DNA of 64,000 nucleotides from Mesobacillus sp. S13 (GCF_020422885.1 NZ_CP084622.1:792001-856000); one strand, 5' to 3'. Shown: positions 8,652 through 16,902, numbered from the stretch's first letter. The notes: generated from the letters alone by a model not told the origin. A program made the numbers and translations.

Positions 8652-8701
8652 TTGACAATATTTTCAAAAGGAATTATATTATCATTATTGATAATGATAA
8701 T
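8652..8701 (+). promoter_or_regulatory. Strong promoter overlapped by a Fur-like/autoregulatory palindrome
   Basis: TTGACA (8652-8657), 17 bp, TATATT (8675-8680). Immediately overlapping the -10 is a perfect inverted repeat with 10-bp arms (TTATCATTAT at 8679-8688, ATAATGATAA at 8691-8700) and a TG spacer. The right half contains two perfect GATAAT hexamers (8690-8701), the building block of Fur boxes, but the arms are arranged outward compared with a canonical box. Either Fur or the downstream regulator itself may bind; a protein here would block the promoter. Confidence 0.7.
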
Positions 8702-8733
8702 AATCACAAACTAATACACAGCAGGTGATCACG

Positions 8734-9306
8734 ATGAAGGAAACGAAAGCAGATTTGATTTTACACCCGGTACGAATGAAGGTTCTTCACACGTTATCCA
8801 GCGGGAGGAGGAAGACAGTACAGCAGATTGCTGAGAAACTGCCGGAAGTGCCACAGGCGACTTTGTATCGCCATCTGAAAAAACTGCTTGATGGAAAGAT
8901 CATTGAAGTGGTTGAGGAAAACCAGGTGCGCGGGACGGTTGAAAAAGTCTACGCTTTGCCGAAAAACAATGAAGTCGTCTCAAGGGATGAAGTGCTTAAG
9001 GCTGGACCTGATGAGCATCTGGATTACTTTATAAAGTTCATGGCCAATGTATTGATGGATTTTGAGTCATATATCCGCCAGCACAACTACGATTTCCAAA
9101 AAGACATGGCGAGCTTCAGGACAGCAACATTATATGCCAGTGATGAGGAATATAGTGAGTTTATCAAGAAGTACGTCGAATTGATCACACCGCTTCTTCA
9201 CAATGAAGAAACACCAGACAGGAAGAAACGGACAGTTACCAATATATTGACAACTCACCATAACATTGAAGAGGGGAATAAGGATGATGAACGCCCAGAT
9301 GGTTAA
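8734..9306 (+). CDS. Winged-helix (ArsR-like) transcriptional regulator
   Basis: 190-residue protein with an N-terminal winged HTH at residues ~5-75 (HPVRMKVLHTLSSG, then the recognition segment PQATLYRHLKKL) and a wing ending in KVYALP. A longer, helical C-terminal region (~90-175) is probably for dimerisation or ligand sensing. No Cys metal site. I chose ATG 8734 with AGGTGA upstream over the in-frame GTG at 8725. It overlaps the next gene by 23 bp, so it is co-transcribed with and probably regulates the alpha/beta hydrolase. A palindrome over its own promoter suggests autoregulation or iron control. Confidence 0.75.
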   Translation: MKETKADLILHPVRMKVLHTLSSGRRKTVQQIAEKLPEVPQATLYRHLKKLLDGKIIEVVEENQVRGTVEKVYALPKNNEVVSRDEVLKAGPDEHLDYFIKFMANVLMDFESYIRQHNYDFQKDMASFRTATLYASDEEYSEFIKKYVELITPLLHNEETPDRKKRTVTNILTTHHNIEEGNKDDERPDG

Positions 9307-10243
9307 AGAGGAGATTTCTTTTAAGAGTGATGTTCAGTTAAGAGGGACTTTGTTGATTCCGGATCAAGGGAAGGAGAGGTACCCGACGATTATATTCCTT
9401 CCAGGGTCAGGAGAATTGAACCGTGATGGCAGCACTCCTAATGGAAAATTTAAATTTGATCTATATAAGGATTTGGCTGAACTGTGTACATCACTTGGAT
9501 TTGTTACGTTCCGCTATGATAAAAGAGGTGTGGGTGAAAGTGAAGGGAATTTCCATTCAGCCGGGCTTTCTGATGCGTTAAAAGATGGGGAAGCAGCGCT
9601 GGATCTGCTCGCAGCTCATCCAAAAGTCGATGGAAGCAAACTCATCATCATTGGACATAGCGAAGGCTGCATGGTCGGAACTGCCCTGAACGCAATCAGG
9701 CCGGCAGCAGGTTTGGTTCTTCTTTCAGGCGGAGGTGAAACACTGAAAGAAGCACTGGATCACCAAAGACAACTGCTTTATAAAGAAATGAGAGAAAAGA
9801 AGGGACTTCAGGGCTTTATCATCAATAAGTTCAACACCCTCGATAAAGCTGAAAAACAAGCACAGGGTACCTATCAGAAAATGATTGATTCTGATAAAGA
9901 TGTAACGAAAACGCTGGGTTTCATCAAAATGCCGGCCAAGTACTTCAGGGAGCATTTTGCGCTCAATGTAGAAGAGGCGCTGTCCAAAGTAACATGCCCG
10001 GTACTGGCCATCAATGGGGCAAAAGATTTTCAGGCCAACCCTGAAAGGCTGAAGCGCATTGAACAGTTTGTCCAGGGAGAATATGAAATCCACGTCGTCG
10101 AAAACATGGATCACGGTCTGAAGGAACAGCTTACACCGCTGAGACCATCATCCTACAAAAAGGATTACTTAAAAACAATCGGAAAGCCGATACATTCTGA
10201 GGCGGCAAAGCATCTGACTTCCTGGCTTCAGAGATATCTTTAA
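9284..10243 (+). CDS. Alpha/beta hydrolase (esterase/peptidase-like)
   Basis: 319-residue serine hydrolase. The nucleophile elbow is GHSEG (Ser about residue 127), the oxyanion segment LPGSGELNRDGS comes after the first strands, the acid is probably in INGAKDFQ, and the catalytic His in ENMDHGLK near residue 276. No signal peptide, so cytoplasmic. GAGGGG lies seven bases before ATG 9284. Substrate unknown; this type is often annotated as a dienelactone-hydrolase or S9-like esterase. It forms a two-gene operon with the winged-helix regulator. Confidence 0.78.
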   Translation: MMNAQMVKEEISFKSDVQLRGTLLIPDQGKERYPTIIFLPGSGELNRDGSTPNGKFKFDLYKDLAELCTSLGFVTFRYDKRGVGESEGNFHSAGLSDALKDGEAALDLLAAHPKVDGSKLIIIGHSEGCMVGTALNAIRPAAGLVLLSGGGETLKEALDHQRQLLYKEMREKKGLQGFIINKFNTLDKAEKQAQGTYQKMIDSDKDVTKTLGFIKMPAKYFREHFALNVEEALSKVTCPVLAINGAKDFQANPERLKRIEQFVQGEYEIHVVENMDHGLKEQLTPLRPSSYKKDYLKTIGKPIHSEAAKHLTSWLQRYL

Positions 10244-10273
10244 AATAACTTCCTGGCTTCATAGACTATTTTA

Positions 10274-10319
10274 AAAAGAAGAAGTCCCATAACCATAGTG
10301 GTAACGGGACTTCTTCTTG
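10274..10319 (+). terminator. Terminator after the hydrolase gene
   Basis: Long stem: AAGAAGAAGTCCC pairs with GGGACTTCTTCTT around an inner TAACCA/TGGTAA hairpin, followed by TGTT. It may also act on the opposite strand towards the minus-strand genes. Confidence 0.75.
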
Positions 10320-10324
10320 TTAAT

Positions 10325-10442
10325 CCAGCTCCAGCGCCTAGCCCCTCGAGACGCTTCGGTCCTGCCAATGAAGTCAAAGAACGACTTCACTGTCAGGCCC
10401 TCCAGCGCTTGTCGGGGCTGGACAAGGCGCTTGCGCTTTTTG
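10325..10442. repeat. Structured palindromic intergenic repeat (Bacillaceae REP-like)
   Basis: A GC-rich element in an otherwise moderate-GC region. The arms AGCGCCT and AGCCCC (10332-10345) pair with GGGGCT and AGGCGCT (10413-10431) with one bulge. At the centre is a small hairpin GAAGTC-aaagaac-GACTTC (10370-10388). I recall very similar CCAGCGCCTAGCCCC...AAGGCGCTTGCGCTTTT sequences scattered between genes of several Bacillus-related genomes. No other copy is present in this window and there is no transposase, so it looks like a small non-autonomous repeat. Confidence 0.6.
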
Positions 10443-10466
10443 TCCTTTCTCTACAACAACTCGACT

Positions 10467-11321
10467 CTACTCCAAGAATGGCTTGATCTTCGGGAACACC
10501 TTCAGAGCGGTATTGTAAAATACATCTTCATGGTGCTCGGGCGGAATCAGGTCCTTGATGAACTGTATATACGGACCGACTGGAATCAGCGGCCAGTCTG
10601 TGCCGAACAGCAGCTTGTCGTAGGAATCGGCGAACTCAAGCGCATGGCGCAGATGGTCGAGGAAACGTCCCTGGCTGCGCTTATCCAGCTCGGCCTTTGT
10701 CCCGACAATAAGCCCGGATAAATCGGCAAAAACATTCGGGTTTTTGTATATGATTTCCGCTCCTGTCAATGTCCACGGATCCCCGAAATGGGCCATCATG
10801 AAATTCACATCACGATAGTTGACGGCAACCTCGTCAATCGCCATCGGATGGGAATATTTCAAATATCCTCGCTCCGAATAGGTGTCGCCCGTATGAAATA
10901 CGACAGGAAGCTGATATTTCGCGGCCAGCTTATAGACCGGTTCGTACACTTCGTCATACGCATAAAAAGGATAGTACCCCAGATAGATCTTGATCCCGAC
11001 AGTCTTCGGCTTTTGCAATTCTTCTTCAAGTCGGACAAGGGCTGCCTCATCCAAGTCATATGGGTTGACCCCGGCGCAGCAAAAAATGTTGGCTGGGAGC
11101 TTTGTTTCCATATCGAGCCCCATCGGCGTCCGGGCTTCATAATCCGGGAAGCCCATTTTATCGGTTTCCGTCAGGCCCATTCCGATTCCGAGAACCACAT
11201 TAGCTTCCTTGAACTCTTTTAGGATGCCAGCTGTGGAATAGTCGACGAATGACAGCTTCTCTGCCGTTTCATAAAAGGATTTAATGTTTGATAGATGAAT
11301 ATGGGCATCGATGATTTTCAT
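10467..11321 (-). CDS. Metal-dependent amidohydrolase (Amidohydro_2 family)
   Basis: 284-residue TIM-barrel hydrolase. Metal ligands are seen as DAHIH at residues 5-9, a His in VFHTGDT (~153), a His in MAHFGDP (~190) and the conserved Asp in FGTDWPL (~250). This pattern is that of the ACMSD/LigW-like amidohydrolase-related family; the substrate is unknown. It starts 11 bp after the end of the GNAT-fusion gene on the same strand, so the two are an operon. The palindromic repeat and the preceding bidirectional hairpin lie downstream. Confidence 0.78.
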   Translation of the reverse strand: MKIIDAHIHLSNIKSFYETAEKLSFVDYSTAGILKEFKEANVVLGIGMGLTETDKMGFPDYEARTPMGLDMETKLPANIFCCAGVNPYDLDEAALVRLEEELQKPKTVGIKIYLGYYPFYAYDEVYEPVYKLAAKYQLPVVFHTGDTYSERGYLKYSHPMAIDEVAVNYRDVNFMMAHFGDPWTLTGAEIIYKNPNVFADLSGLIVGTKAELDKRSQGRFLDHLRHALEFADSYDKLLFGTDWPLIPVGPYIQFIKDLIPPEHHEDVFYNTALKVFPKIKPFLE

Positions 11322-11332
11322 AGTTTCTCCTT

Positions 11333-14300
11333 TTAAAATTGGACTCTTCTCAGTTTTTTCAGCAGGTCTCCGGTCAGCCTTCGCTCATCGAAAAGCAGGA
11401 ATAGCGGAGCGCTTTTTGCAAATTCGCCTTGGTGCCTTGAGACGAGCTGCAAAACCTCTTTGTTAGTATACGCATCTGTTGGATATGCATCATTGTTCGG
11501 AATCATGTAAAACTTATCGTCAGAGCAGTTAGAGGTAAAATACGAATCTCCATCCATCAGCAGAGGAATTTCCTCACTGCCTGCGTGATAAGCATGGCCC
11601 TGCTGGCTGTCACTGACTGAAATCTTCACATCGGTCAGCTGATTGCCACCGACGAAAAGGTCTGTAATCCAAACATCATCAGCAAGATTTTTCCCTCCAG
11701 CATCCGTAACTTCTGCAAAAGATGCGAGAACCGGCACGCCTGGAAGCATAAAATAATATTGCACATACTGGACGCCTTTCCACTGCTTATGTTCTTCGAA
11801 CTCAGTAGTGATTGCCAGTCCGCTCCACGTGTTTCCTTCACAGTCTTTCTTTTCAACCACTTCAGCATGGCTGTTTTCTTTTAACAGTGAGAAGGTGTTG
11901 ATTCCTCTTGGTGCGGTCTTCATTCCGCCGGCCCAAGGGTTCCACCAGCTCTTCGCCGTCAACTCTGGGTAGGAGTTGGCGAGCCATTCGTGGCCATTCA
12001 CTTCCATAGAATAGATTCCAGGATAGAAAGCCGGATCTGACTTCAGGGTGATGACACCGTTATCGACGATGAAACGGTCATCTTCACAGTTGCTAGTTAC
12101 CCTTCCAGAAGGAGAGAGCAGCAATTCTTTGAATCTAGCTTCTGTTCCATTGCCTTCATATGCAGCCTCGAAAACAGACACGGGCTGTGAAGCTGTTACC
12201 GGAACTGTCACGGAATGAGAAGTTTTCTCCATTTCTGACGTAATTTCATGAATCTCATTTCCGATGATTAAAGTTCCATTCAGATAGCTGTTTCGGTAGG
12301 TTTTTAACGTGAATTCCGGATCAGAATCTGGCTTGATCACAAGCTGGTCTGATTGGTAACTCAGTTCGCTAGTTCTGTCAGGTTTCTTCAGTACTGGCGC
12401 TTGCTCTGCGTAGCCGATGAAATCGTCGACAGTCTGAAAAGCACCAAGTGAAAGGGTAATGGTTCCGGATACAGCTTTAGCGCCTGGCTCCAGTCTTCCG
12501 AATTGGTCCTCAATGATGAACTGCCAGCTTTCGGGGCCGGCGTTGCTGTCTTTTGACCACGACAATCCAATCGGGCCGGAATGTCCTTCGGAAAAATACC
12601 AGTTCCCTGTGATTCTCTCTGGATCCAGCTCGCCGATTTCCATGATTCGATTTTCGGAAAAATAAACAACCTCGCCATCAAGAGGGAAGTAGACTTGCTC
12701 CAGGTCCTGGTGAACAGGCTGGCTGAAGGCCACATCAGGATGGGTGCTTTTACCTTTATTTTCAACCTCTGCCCGTGTTTCGAGAATTCCATCACCAAAT
12801 AAACGGAACGTCTGTGTTAAACGCAAGCCTTCCATATCGGCTGAATCCAGGCAGATTTTTAAATCAACCGAGGAATCATGGACCTCCCAAGTAACGGAAT
12901 TAGGCTTTTTCTTGGTAAACTCGAGCGAATATGGCTTTCCGAGCTTTGGTGTCAAGAAGGCAAAAGGAAGGTTCTGCTTACTTTTCGCAACATTCGTCAC
13001 CAAATCCCGTTTACGGACATTGATCTGTCCAAGACCGTTGAAAATATGCCAGAAATCCTTCGATTCACCACCGAACTTCGCTCCAGAACCTTTGAAGGCA
13101 ACCGAAACATCCTGTTTGAAGCTTAGCTTTTGTCCATCCATTTTTGTTGCAGTAATCGTCAGCTCAGGCTTGTAAAAACCATGCTTTTTTAACGTTAATG
13201 GCAAAGATACCGTCTTGCGGCCGCGGTCAGGAATGTGGGTGGTGACCATGTTCCTTTCTAAAACGACCTGTTCATTCTCCGGGAAGCTTAATTGAAAATC
13301 AGCGTTCTCCCTCAGGTTATTGGTTATTTCAACATCAATAGACGTTTCTTTGTCCAGGAAAGAGAGATTGCCAGAGTAGCTGGCTTCTATTTTTGCCGGA
13401 TTGATTGGGAAGACACCAAGCTTCAACTCGCATTCAAGACCGTTGATCCAAACAGTCGCACTGATGCTAGGATGCGTATGCCAGTTGCTCGGTTCTTCTC
13501 CTTTTTCAACGGTAAAGGCAGCGGGTATAATAGATTCATCAACTACCAATTGCTCTGCTGCAAAATCATACTTAATTCGCTCATTGCCAATGCCGCTTGC
13601 CTTGAAGCTGAGCGGTGCTGCGCCCTTGTTCACGAGCTTGATTTCGAATTCCCGTTCTTCCTCCTGAATCACTTCATGGTCCGCGATTTTCAGTTGCAAA
13701 ATGAACTCATCATTTTCAATTAAGCTGATGCCGCGGCTTGTTCTTTCAAATTGTACTCGTGCTGACGTTTCAGCGTTCTGCCAGCTATATTCATAGAAAG
13801 TAAAGCCGTTTTCCTTGTAGCCGTCTGGCTTCACTTCTATTAATCTAGTGCTGTCACCATACCAATCCAATTTTTCAAAGACCGGTTTTAACAAAGGTGT
13901 GTTCAGGACCTGGGGGATGAAATTCATCAGATGTGTGGAGTCATCTCGGTCCTCCCAGAAAAAGCCGCATTTTTTATAAAGCGGAACGGCCTTTGTGTTT
14001 CCGGCCCAGGTGTATAGGTCAAGGCGCGGCCAGCCCAGCTCCACTGTTTTTTCCAGCGCCTGAAGAAGAAGCTTTTTGCCAATCTTATGCCCCTGGTAAT
14101 CGGGTCTGACATTGAGGAGCGGGATATAGAGCGATCCAGTATCCTCCTTATATTCAGACAAACCGCAGTACCCGACGACTTCTTCACCGTCCAGCGCCAG
14201 ATAGAGCTCGATATTATCGGAGTTGGCTTCCTTCTTTTTCACCTGTTCCTCCGTCATGACGCGCGTATCGCCGCCCCAGCCGTCACGACTCAAATTCCAC

Positions 14301-14371
14301 ATCCTGGCGACACCGGCTGCCAATCCTTCATGGTATTTCTCGATTTGAATTACCTTGTTCAATTGTGCCAT
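11333..14371 (-). CDS. Large GNAT acetyltransferase fused to a long beta-rich C-terminal region
   Basis: 1012 residues, far longer than a usual GNAT (~150-170). Residues ~5-160 are a GNAT domain with the acetyl-CoA loop VRPDYQGHKIGKKLL and the closing segment AVPLYKKCGF. Residues ~170-1010 contain no catalytic motif I recognise. They read as consecutive beta-sandwich-like segments (alternating hydrophobic/charged strands, many Asn/Gly turns) resembling CARDB/NEW3-like and galactose-mutarotase-like folds. No signal peptide or membrane segment. GGGAGGAG precedes ATG. Together with the amidohydrolase it may act on a common carbohydrate or peptide conjugate; that is inference. Confidence 0.7.
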   Translation of the reverse strand: MAQLNKVIQIEKYHEGLAAGVARMWNLSRDGWGGDTRVMTEEQVKKKEANSDNIELYLALDGEEVVGYCGLSEYKEDTGSLYIPLLNVRPDYQGHKIGKKLLLQALEKTVELGWPRLDLYTWAGNTKAVPLYKKCGFFWEDRDDSTHLMNFIPQVLNTPLLKPVFEKLDWYGDSTRLIEVKPDGYKENGFTFYEYSWQNAETSARVQFERTSRGISLIENDEFILQLKIADHEVIQEEEREFEIKLVNKGAAPLSFKASGIGNERIKYDFAAEQLVVDESIIPAAFTVEKGEEPSNWHTHPSISATVWINGLECELKLGVFPINPAKIEASYSGNLSFLDKETSIDVEITNNLRENADFQLSFPENEQVVLERNMVTTHIPDRGRKTVSLPLTLKKHGFYKPELTITATKMDGQKLSFKQDVSVAFKGSGAKFGGESKDFWHIFNGLGQINVRKRDLVTNVAKSKQNLPFAFLTPKLGKPYSLEFTKKKPNSVTWEVHDSSVDLKICLDSADMEGLRLTQTFRLFGDGILETRAEVENKGKSTHPDVAFSQPVHQDLEQVYFPLDGEVVYFSENRIMEIGELDPERITGNWYFSEGHSGPIGLSWSKDSNAGPESWQFIIEDQFGRLEPGAKAVSGTITLSLGAFQTVDDFIGYAEQAPVLKKPDRTSELSYQSDQLVIKPDSDPEFTLKTYRNSYLNGTLIIGNEIHEITSEMEKTSHSVTVPVTASQPVSVFEAAYEGNGTEARFKELLLSPSGRVTSNCEDDRFIVDNGVITLKSDPAFYPGIYSMEVNGHEWLANSYPELTAKSWWNPWAGGMKTAPRGINTFSLLKENSHAEVVEKKDCEGNTWSGLAITTEFEEHKQWKGVQYVQYYFMLPGVPVLASFAEVTDAGGKNLADDVWITDLFVGGNQLTDVKISVSDSQQGHAYHAGSEEIPLLMDGDSYFTSNCSDDKFYMIPNNDAYPTDAYTNKEVLQLVSRHQGEFAKSAPLFLLFDERRLTGDLLKKLRRVQF

Positions 14372-14389
14372 TACAATTCTCCTCCCTGA

Positions 14390-14443
14390 CTATGGGCCAT
14401 CTTCCTTTTTCGTTAAAATAAGCTTCTTTTTTGAATTGTCCAT
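14390..14443 (-). CDS. Possible 17-residue leader peptide upstream of the GNAT-fusion gene
   Basis: On the minus strand a perfect AAAGGAGG (14453-14460) lies nine bases before ATG. The frame encodes MDNSKKKLILTKKEDGP and stops with TAG 18 bp before the start of the GNAT-fusion gene. The strong ribosome binding site and lysine-rich product suggest a translated leader or coupling peptide. No homology is claimed. Confidence 0.45.
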   Translation of the reverse strand: MDNSKKKLILTKKEDGP

Positions 14444-14609
14444 TTTGTTCAACCTCCTTTGATTTGATGGGAATGTTTTGCACTCCATATCCATCGTAAA
14501 GGGAAAATTTACTAGAGTAAAGAAAATTTAGAATTTAATGTTTTTTCATATTAAAACGTTGGCTTTCTTTTTAGTATAATGAGGAAAAGAAGGTTAGAAG
14601 GAGCGATGA

Positions 14610-15116
14610 GTGGTGGAGCAAAAAATCTATTGGGATATTCTTGATTTTAATCACAACGAAATTTATATCTCGGCAACGGAAAAAGGCTTATGCTATGTTG
14701 GATCGCCGGAAGAAGACTATGAAGTTATGGCTAAACGTTTTCCTGGGGCTGTTTTTGAAAAAAATGAAGAAATCATGAAGCCATATAAGCAAGAATTGCT
14801 AGATTATATAGAAGGAAAGCTTATACAATGTTCCCTCCCCATCGATGTAAAAGGAACCCCATTCCAGGAAGCGGTCTGGGCAGCATTGGGGGAAATACCT
14901 TATGGTGAAACCTATACATATTCGGATATCGCGGCGAAAATCGGCAAGCCGGCTGCTGTGAGGGCAGTAGGAACTGCAATCGGAGCCAATCCAGTTCTGA
15001 TCACCGTACCCTGCCATCGCGTCATTGGAAAAAACGGAGCGATCACGGGCTACCGCGGTGGAATTGCCATGAAGCAGCATTTGTTGGAATTGGAGAAAAC
15101 ACATTGTAGAAGCTAA
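14610..15116 (+). CDS. ogt: Methylated-DNA--[protein]-cysteine S-methyltransferase
   Basis: 168-residue suicide DNA repair protein that transfers the O6-alkyl group of guanine to its own Cys. The active site PCHRVIG has Cys135. The preceding helix-turn-helix IPYGETYTYSDIAAKIGKPAAVRAVG is typical of Ogt/AGT. Start is GTG 14610 (or the adjacent GTG 14613), with AGAAGGAG upstream. A good -10 TATAAT lies at 14575-14580 with a weak -35. Monocistronic; followed directly by the 52-bp repeat array. Confidence 0.92.
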   Translation: MVEQKIYWDILDFNHNEIYISATEKGLCYVGSPEEDYEVMAKRFPGAVFEKNEEIMKPYKQELLDYIEGKLIQCSLPIDVKGTPFQEAVWAALGEIPYGETYTYSDIAAKIGKPAAVRAVGTAIGANPVLITVPCHRVIGKNGAITGYRGGIAMKQHLLELEKTHCRS

Positions 15117-15132
15117 TGGATTGAAGGAGAAC

Positions 15133-15460
15133 TGGTCATATATATTGTTCCCGGATTTGGTGTGCGGAGAGGAAACGGGGCATATAAAGTAGATTTATGT
15201 TCCCGGTTTTGGTGTGTGGAGAAGAAACGGGGCATATAAAGTAGATTTATGTTCCCGGTTTTGGTGTGTGGAGAAGAAACGGGGCATATAAAGTAGATTT
15301 ATGTTCCCGGTTTTGGTGTGTGGAGAAGAAACGGGGCACATAAAAAGAGTTTATGTTCCCGGTTTTGGTGTGCGGAGAGGAAACGGGGGACATAAAGTGG
15401 ATAAATGTTCCCGGTTTTGGTGTGTGGAGAGGAAACGGGTCACATAAAATAATTTATGCG
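15133..15460. repeat. 52-bp period tandem array, six copies
   Basis: GTTCCCGG begins at 15147, 15199, 15251, 15303, 15355 and 15407, exactly 52 bp apart, with a partial unit before the first. Inside each unit ATGTTCCCGGTTT and AAACGGGGCAT form an imperfect inverted repeat around a GGTGTGTGGAGA loop, so each unit could fold as a hairpin. Copies differ by a few bases (TGTG/TGCG, GAAG/GAGG). There are no unique spacers, so this is not CRISPR. From 15461 to 15631 I see only a possible -10 TATAAT at 15566-15571 for the next gene. Confidence 0.92.
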
Positions 15461-15631
15461 ATGTGTTACAGTGGAAAAATGCATCTGGGAATCACCTCAT
15501 CCTGCAAAACATGAATTGTTAGAAAATTGCCATACATCTTTCACACTTTTTCTTTACCCAAAAGCTATAATGAATCCAAATGGACTATGCACGGTGGTCT
15601 GGAATACCAGAGGGCTGATGGGGGCGATTGA

Positions 15632-16132
15632 ATGAAGAGTTTGATTGTTTACTGCTCAACACATGGTACGACAGCTAAAGCGGCACATCTTTTGCGGAAG
15701 AAGATTGAAGGGGATGTCATTGCCATCAATCTGGATAAGACGAAGCTTCATTCGGATTTGGAGCTGTTTGATTCGGTGATGATCGGCGGGTCGATTCACG
15801 CCGGCAGCATCCAGGGGAAAATCAAGAAATTCATGAAGGAGCATGAAGATGTGCTCAAAAGAAAAAATCTCGGTTTGTTTCTTTGCTGCATGAGGGAAGG
15901 GCAGGAGGCACACCTTCAGTTTGAGAATGCATTCCCTTCAAACCTGAGGGAAGCGGCAATCGCAAAAGGGTTATTCGGGGGTGAATTCATTTTTTCGAAG
16001 ATGAATTTCTTCGAGAAGATCATTGCGAAAAGCGTAAGCGGGTCGACAGAAGAAATTTCTCATCTCGACTTGGTATCGATCAACGAATTTGCGGAATCTT
16101 TTAATAGAAATAATAAGTATTTACCAGTCTAA
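15632..16132 (+). CDS. Flavodoxin-domain protein (HemG/menaquinone-dependent protoporphyrinogen oxidase-like)
   Basis: 166-residue flavodoxin-fold protein. The FMN phosphate loop STHGTTAKAA is at residues 9-18, then SVMIGGSIHAGSIQGKIKKFM, the signature of the flavodoxin_5/HemG group. Long-chain flavodoxin HemG oxidises protoporphyrinogen IX with quinone in Gram-negatives. In bacilli HemY does this, so the role here is an unassigned redox one. ATG preceded by GGGGGCG. Confidence 0.75.
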   Translation: MKSLIVYCSTHGTTAKAAHLLRKKIEGDVIAINLDKTKLHSDLELFDSVMIGGSIHAGSIQGKIKKFMKEHEDVLKRKNLGLFLCCMREGQEAHLQFENAFPSNLREAAIAKGLFGGEFIFSKMNFFEKIIAKSVSGSTEEISHLDLVSINEFAESFNRNNKYLPV

Positions 16133-16166
16133 AAATCGCGGGCTTCCTGAGCCTTCGATTTTTTCA
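16131..16166 (+). terminator. Terminator after the flavodoxin gene
   Basis: Stem AAAAATCG...GGCT / AGCC...CGATTTTTT with a small internal bulge and a T run. Confidence 0.75.
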
Positions 16167-16229
16167 TTTTGCCAGCGGAAATTATTGTATAATCAAAGTA
16201 ATTTGTCTGGGGGAGAGTGTTTTGTAGGA

Positions 16230-16781
16230 ATGAATATTAAGCTTTTCAGAATGATTAATGACACTGGAAAGGAATTCGAGGCCTTTAATCCGATCATTGT
16301 CTTTATCGCCAACAATGCGATTTACCTGTTAGCGGCGGCCGTCCTGATATACTTGTTCAGTCGTAAGCCGGAAAACCGAATGATGATAGTGAGCGGTTTA
16401 GTGTCACTTATTTTAGCAGAAGTGGCCGGGAAAATTGCGGGCATGTTCCACTCCAATCACCAGCCGTTTGCAACGCTTGAAAATGTGAATCAATTGATTG
16501 AGATGGAAGTGAACAACTCATTTCCAAGCGACCATAGTATTATCTTTTTCACGATGGCGGTCACGTTCTGGCTTTTTAAAAGAAAGCATACATATTTATG
16601 GATTCTGCTTGCCGGAATGGTTGGTTTTTCGCGAATTTGGGCCGGCGTGCATTATCCAGCAGATATCCTTGTTGGTGCATTGCTAGGATCGGGTTTTGCC
16701 TACCTAGGCTATCGCCTGATTCCAAACATCGATATGCTAAACAAGAATAAATTGACAGGCAGGGAAATGAAAAATCTCTGA
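16230..16781 (+). CDS. bcrC: Undecaprenyl-diphosphatase, PAP2 type (BcrC-like)
   Basis: 183-residue PAP2-superfamily membrane phosphatase with five to six membrane segments. It recycles the cell-wall lipid carrier by dephosphorylating undecaprenyl diphosphate and gives bacitracin tolerance. Motif C2 NSFPSDHS and motif C3 SRIWAGVHYPADILVG are intact. Motif C1, normally K...RP, reads NHQPF here, with Gln in place of the Arg. Start chosen at ATG 16230, which gives the usual MNIKLFRMIN-type N-terminus; the frame is open upstream but lacks a good start. Confidence 0.82.
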   Translation: MNIKLFRMINDTGKEFEAFNPIIVFIANNAIYLLAAAVLIYLFSRKPENRMMIVSGLVSLILAEVAGKIAGMFHSNHQPFATLENVNQLIEMEVNNSFPSDHSIIFFTMAVTFWLFKRKHTYLWILLAGMVGFSRIWAGVHYPADILVGALLGSGFAYLGYRLIPNIDMLNKNKLTGREMKNL

Positions 16782-16836
16782 TTATGAAACCTTTGTGCCG
16801 GGTAAATCGTACATAAATGAAGCTGAGATAGAGTAT

Positions 16837-16865
16837 TTGATTTATTTACTCTAGACCAGTAAAAT
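16837..16865 (+). promoter_or_regulatory. Sigma-A-like promoter of the CorC/HlyC gene
   Basis: TTGATT (16837-16842), 17 bp, TAAAAT (16860-16865), 37 bp before the start codon. Confidence 0.6.
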
Positions 16866-16902
16866 ATATTCTGACAAATTTTTTTTCGGAGAGTGAATTT
16901 TT

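Noticed and set aside
12388-13723. Several long frames opposite the GNAT-fusion gene
   Set aside because: Antisense shadows with no RBS; the minus-strand gene has continuous domain sense and a clear start.
15133-15460. CRISPR-like regular repeats
   Set aside because: The whole 52-bp unit repeats; there are no unique spacers and no cas genes.
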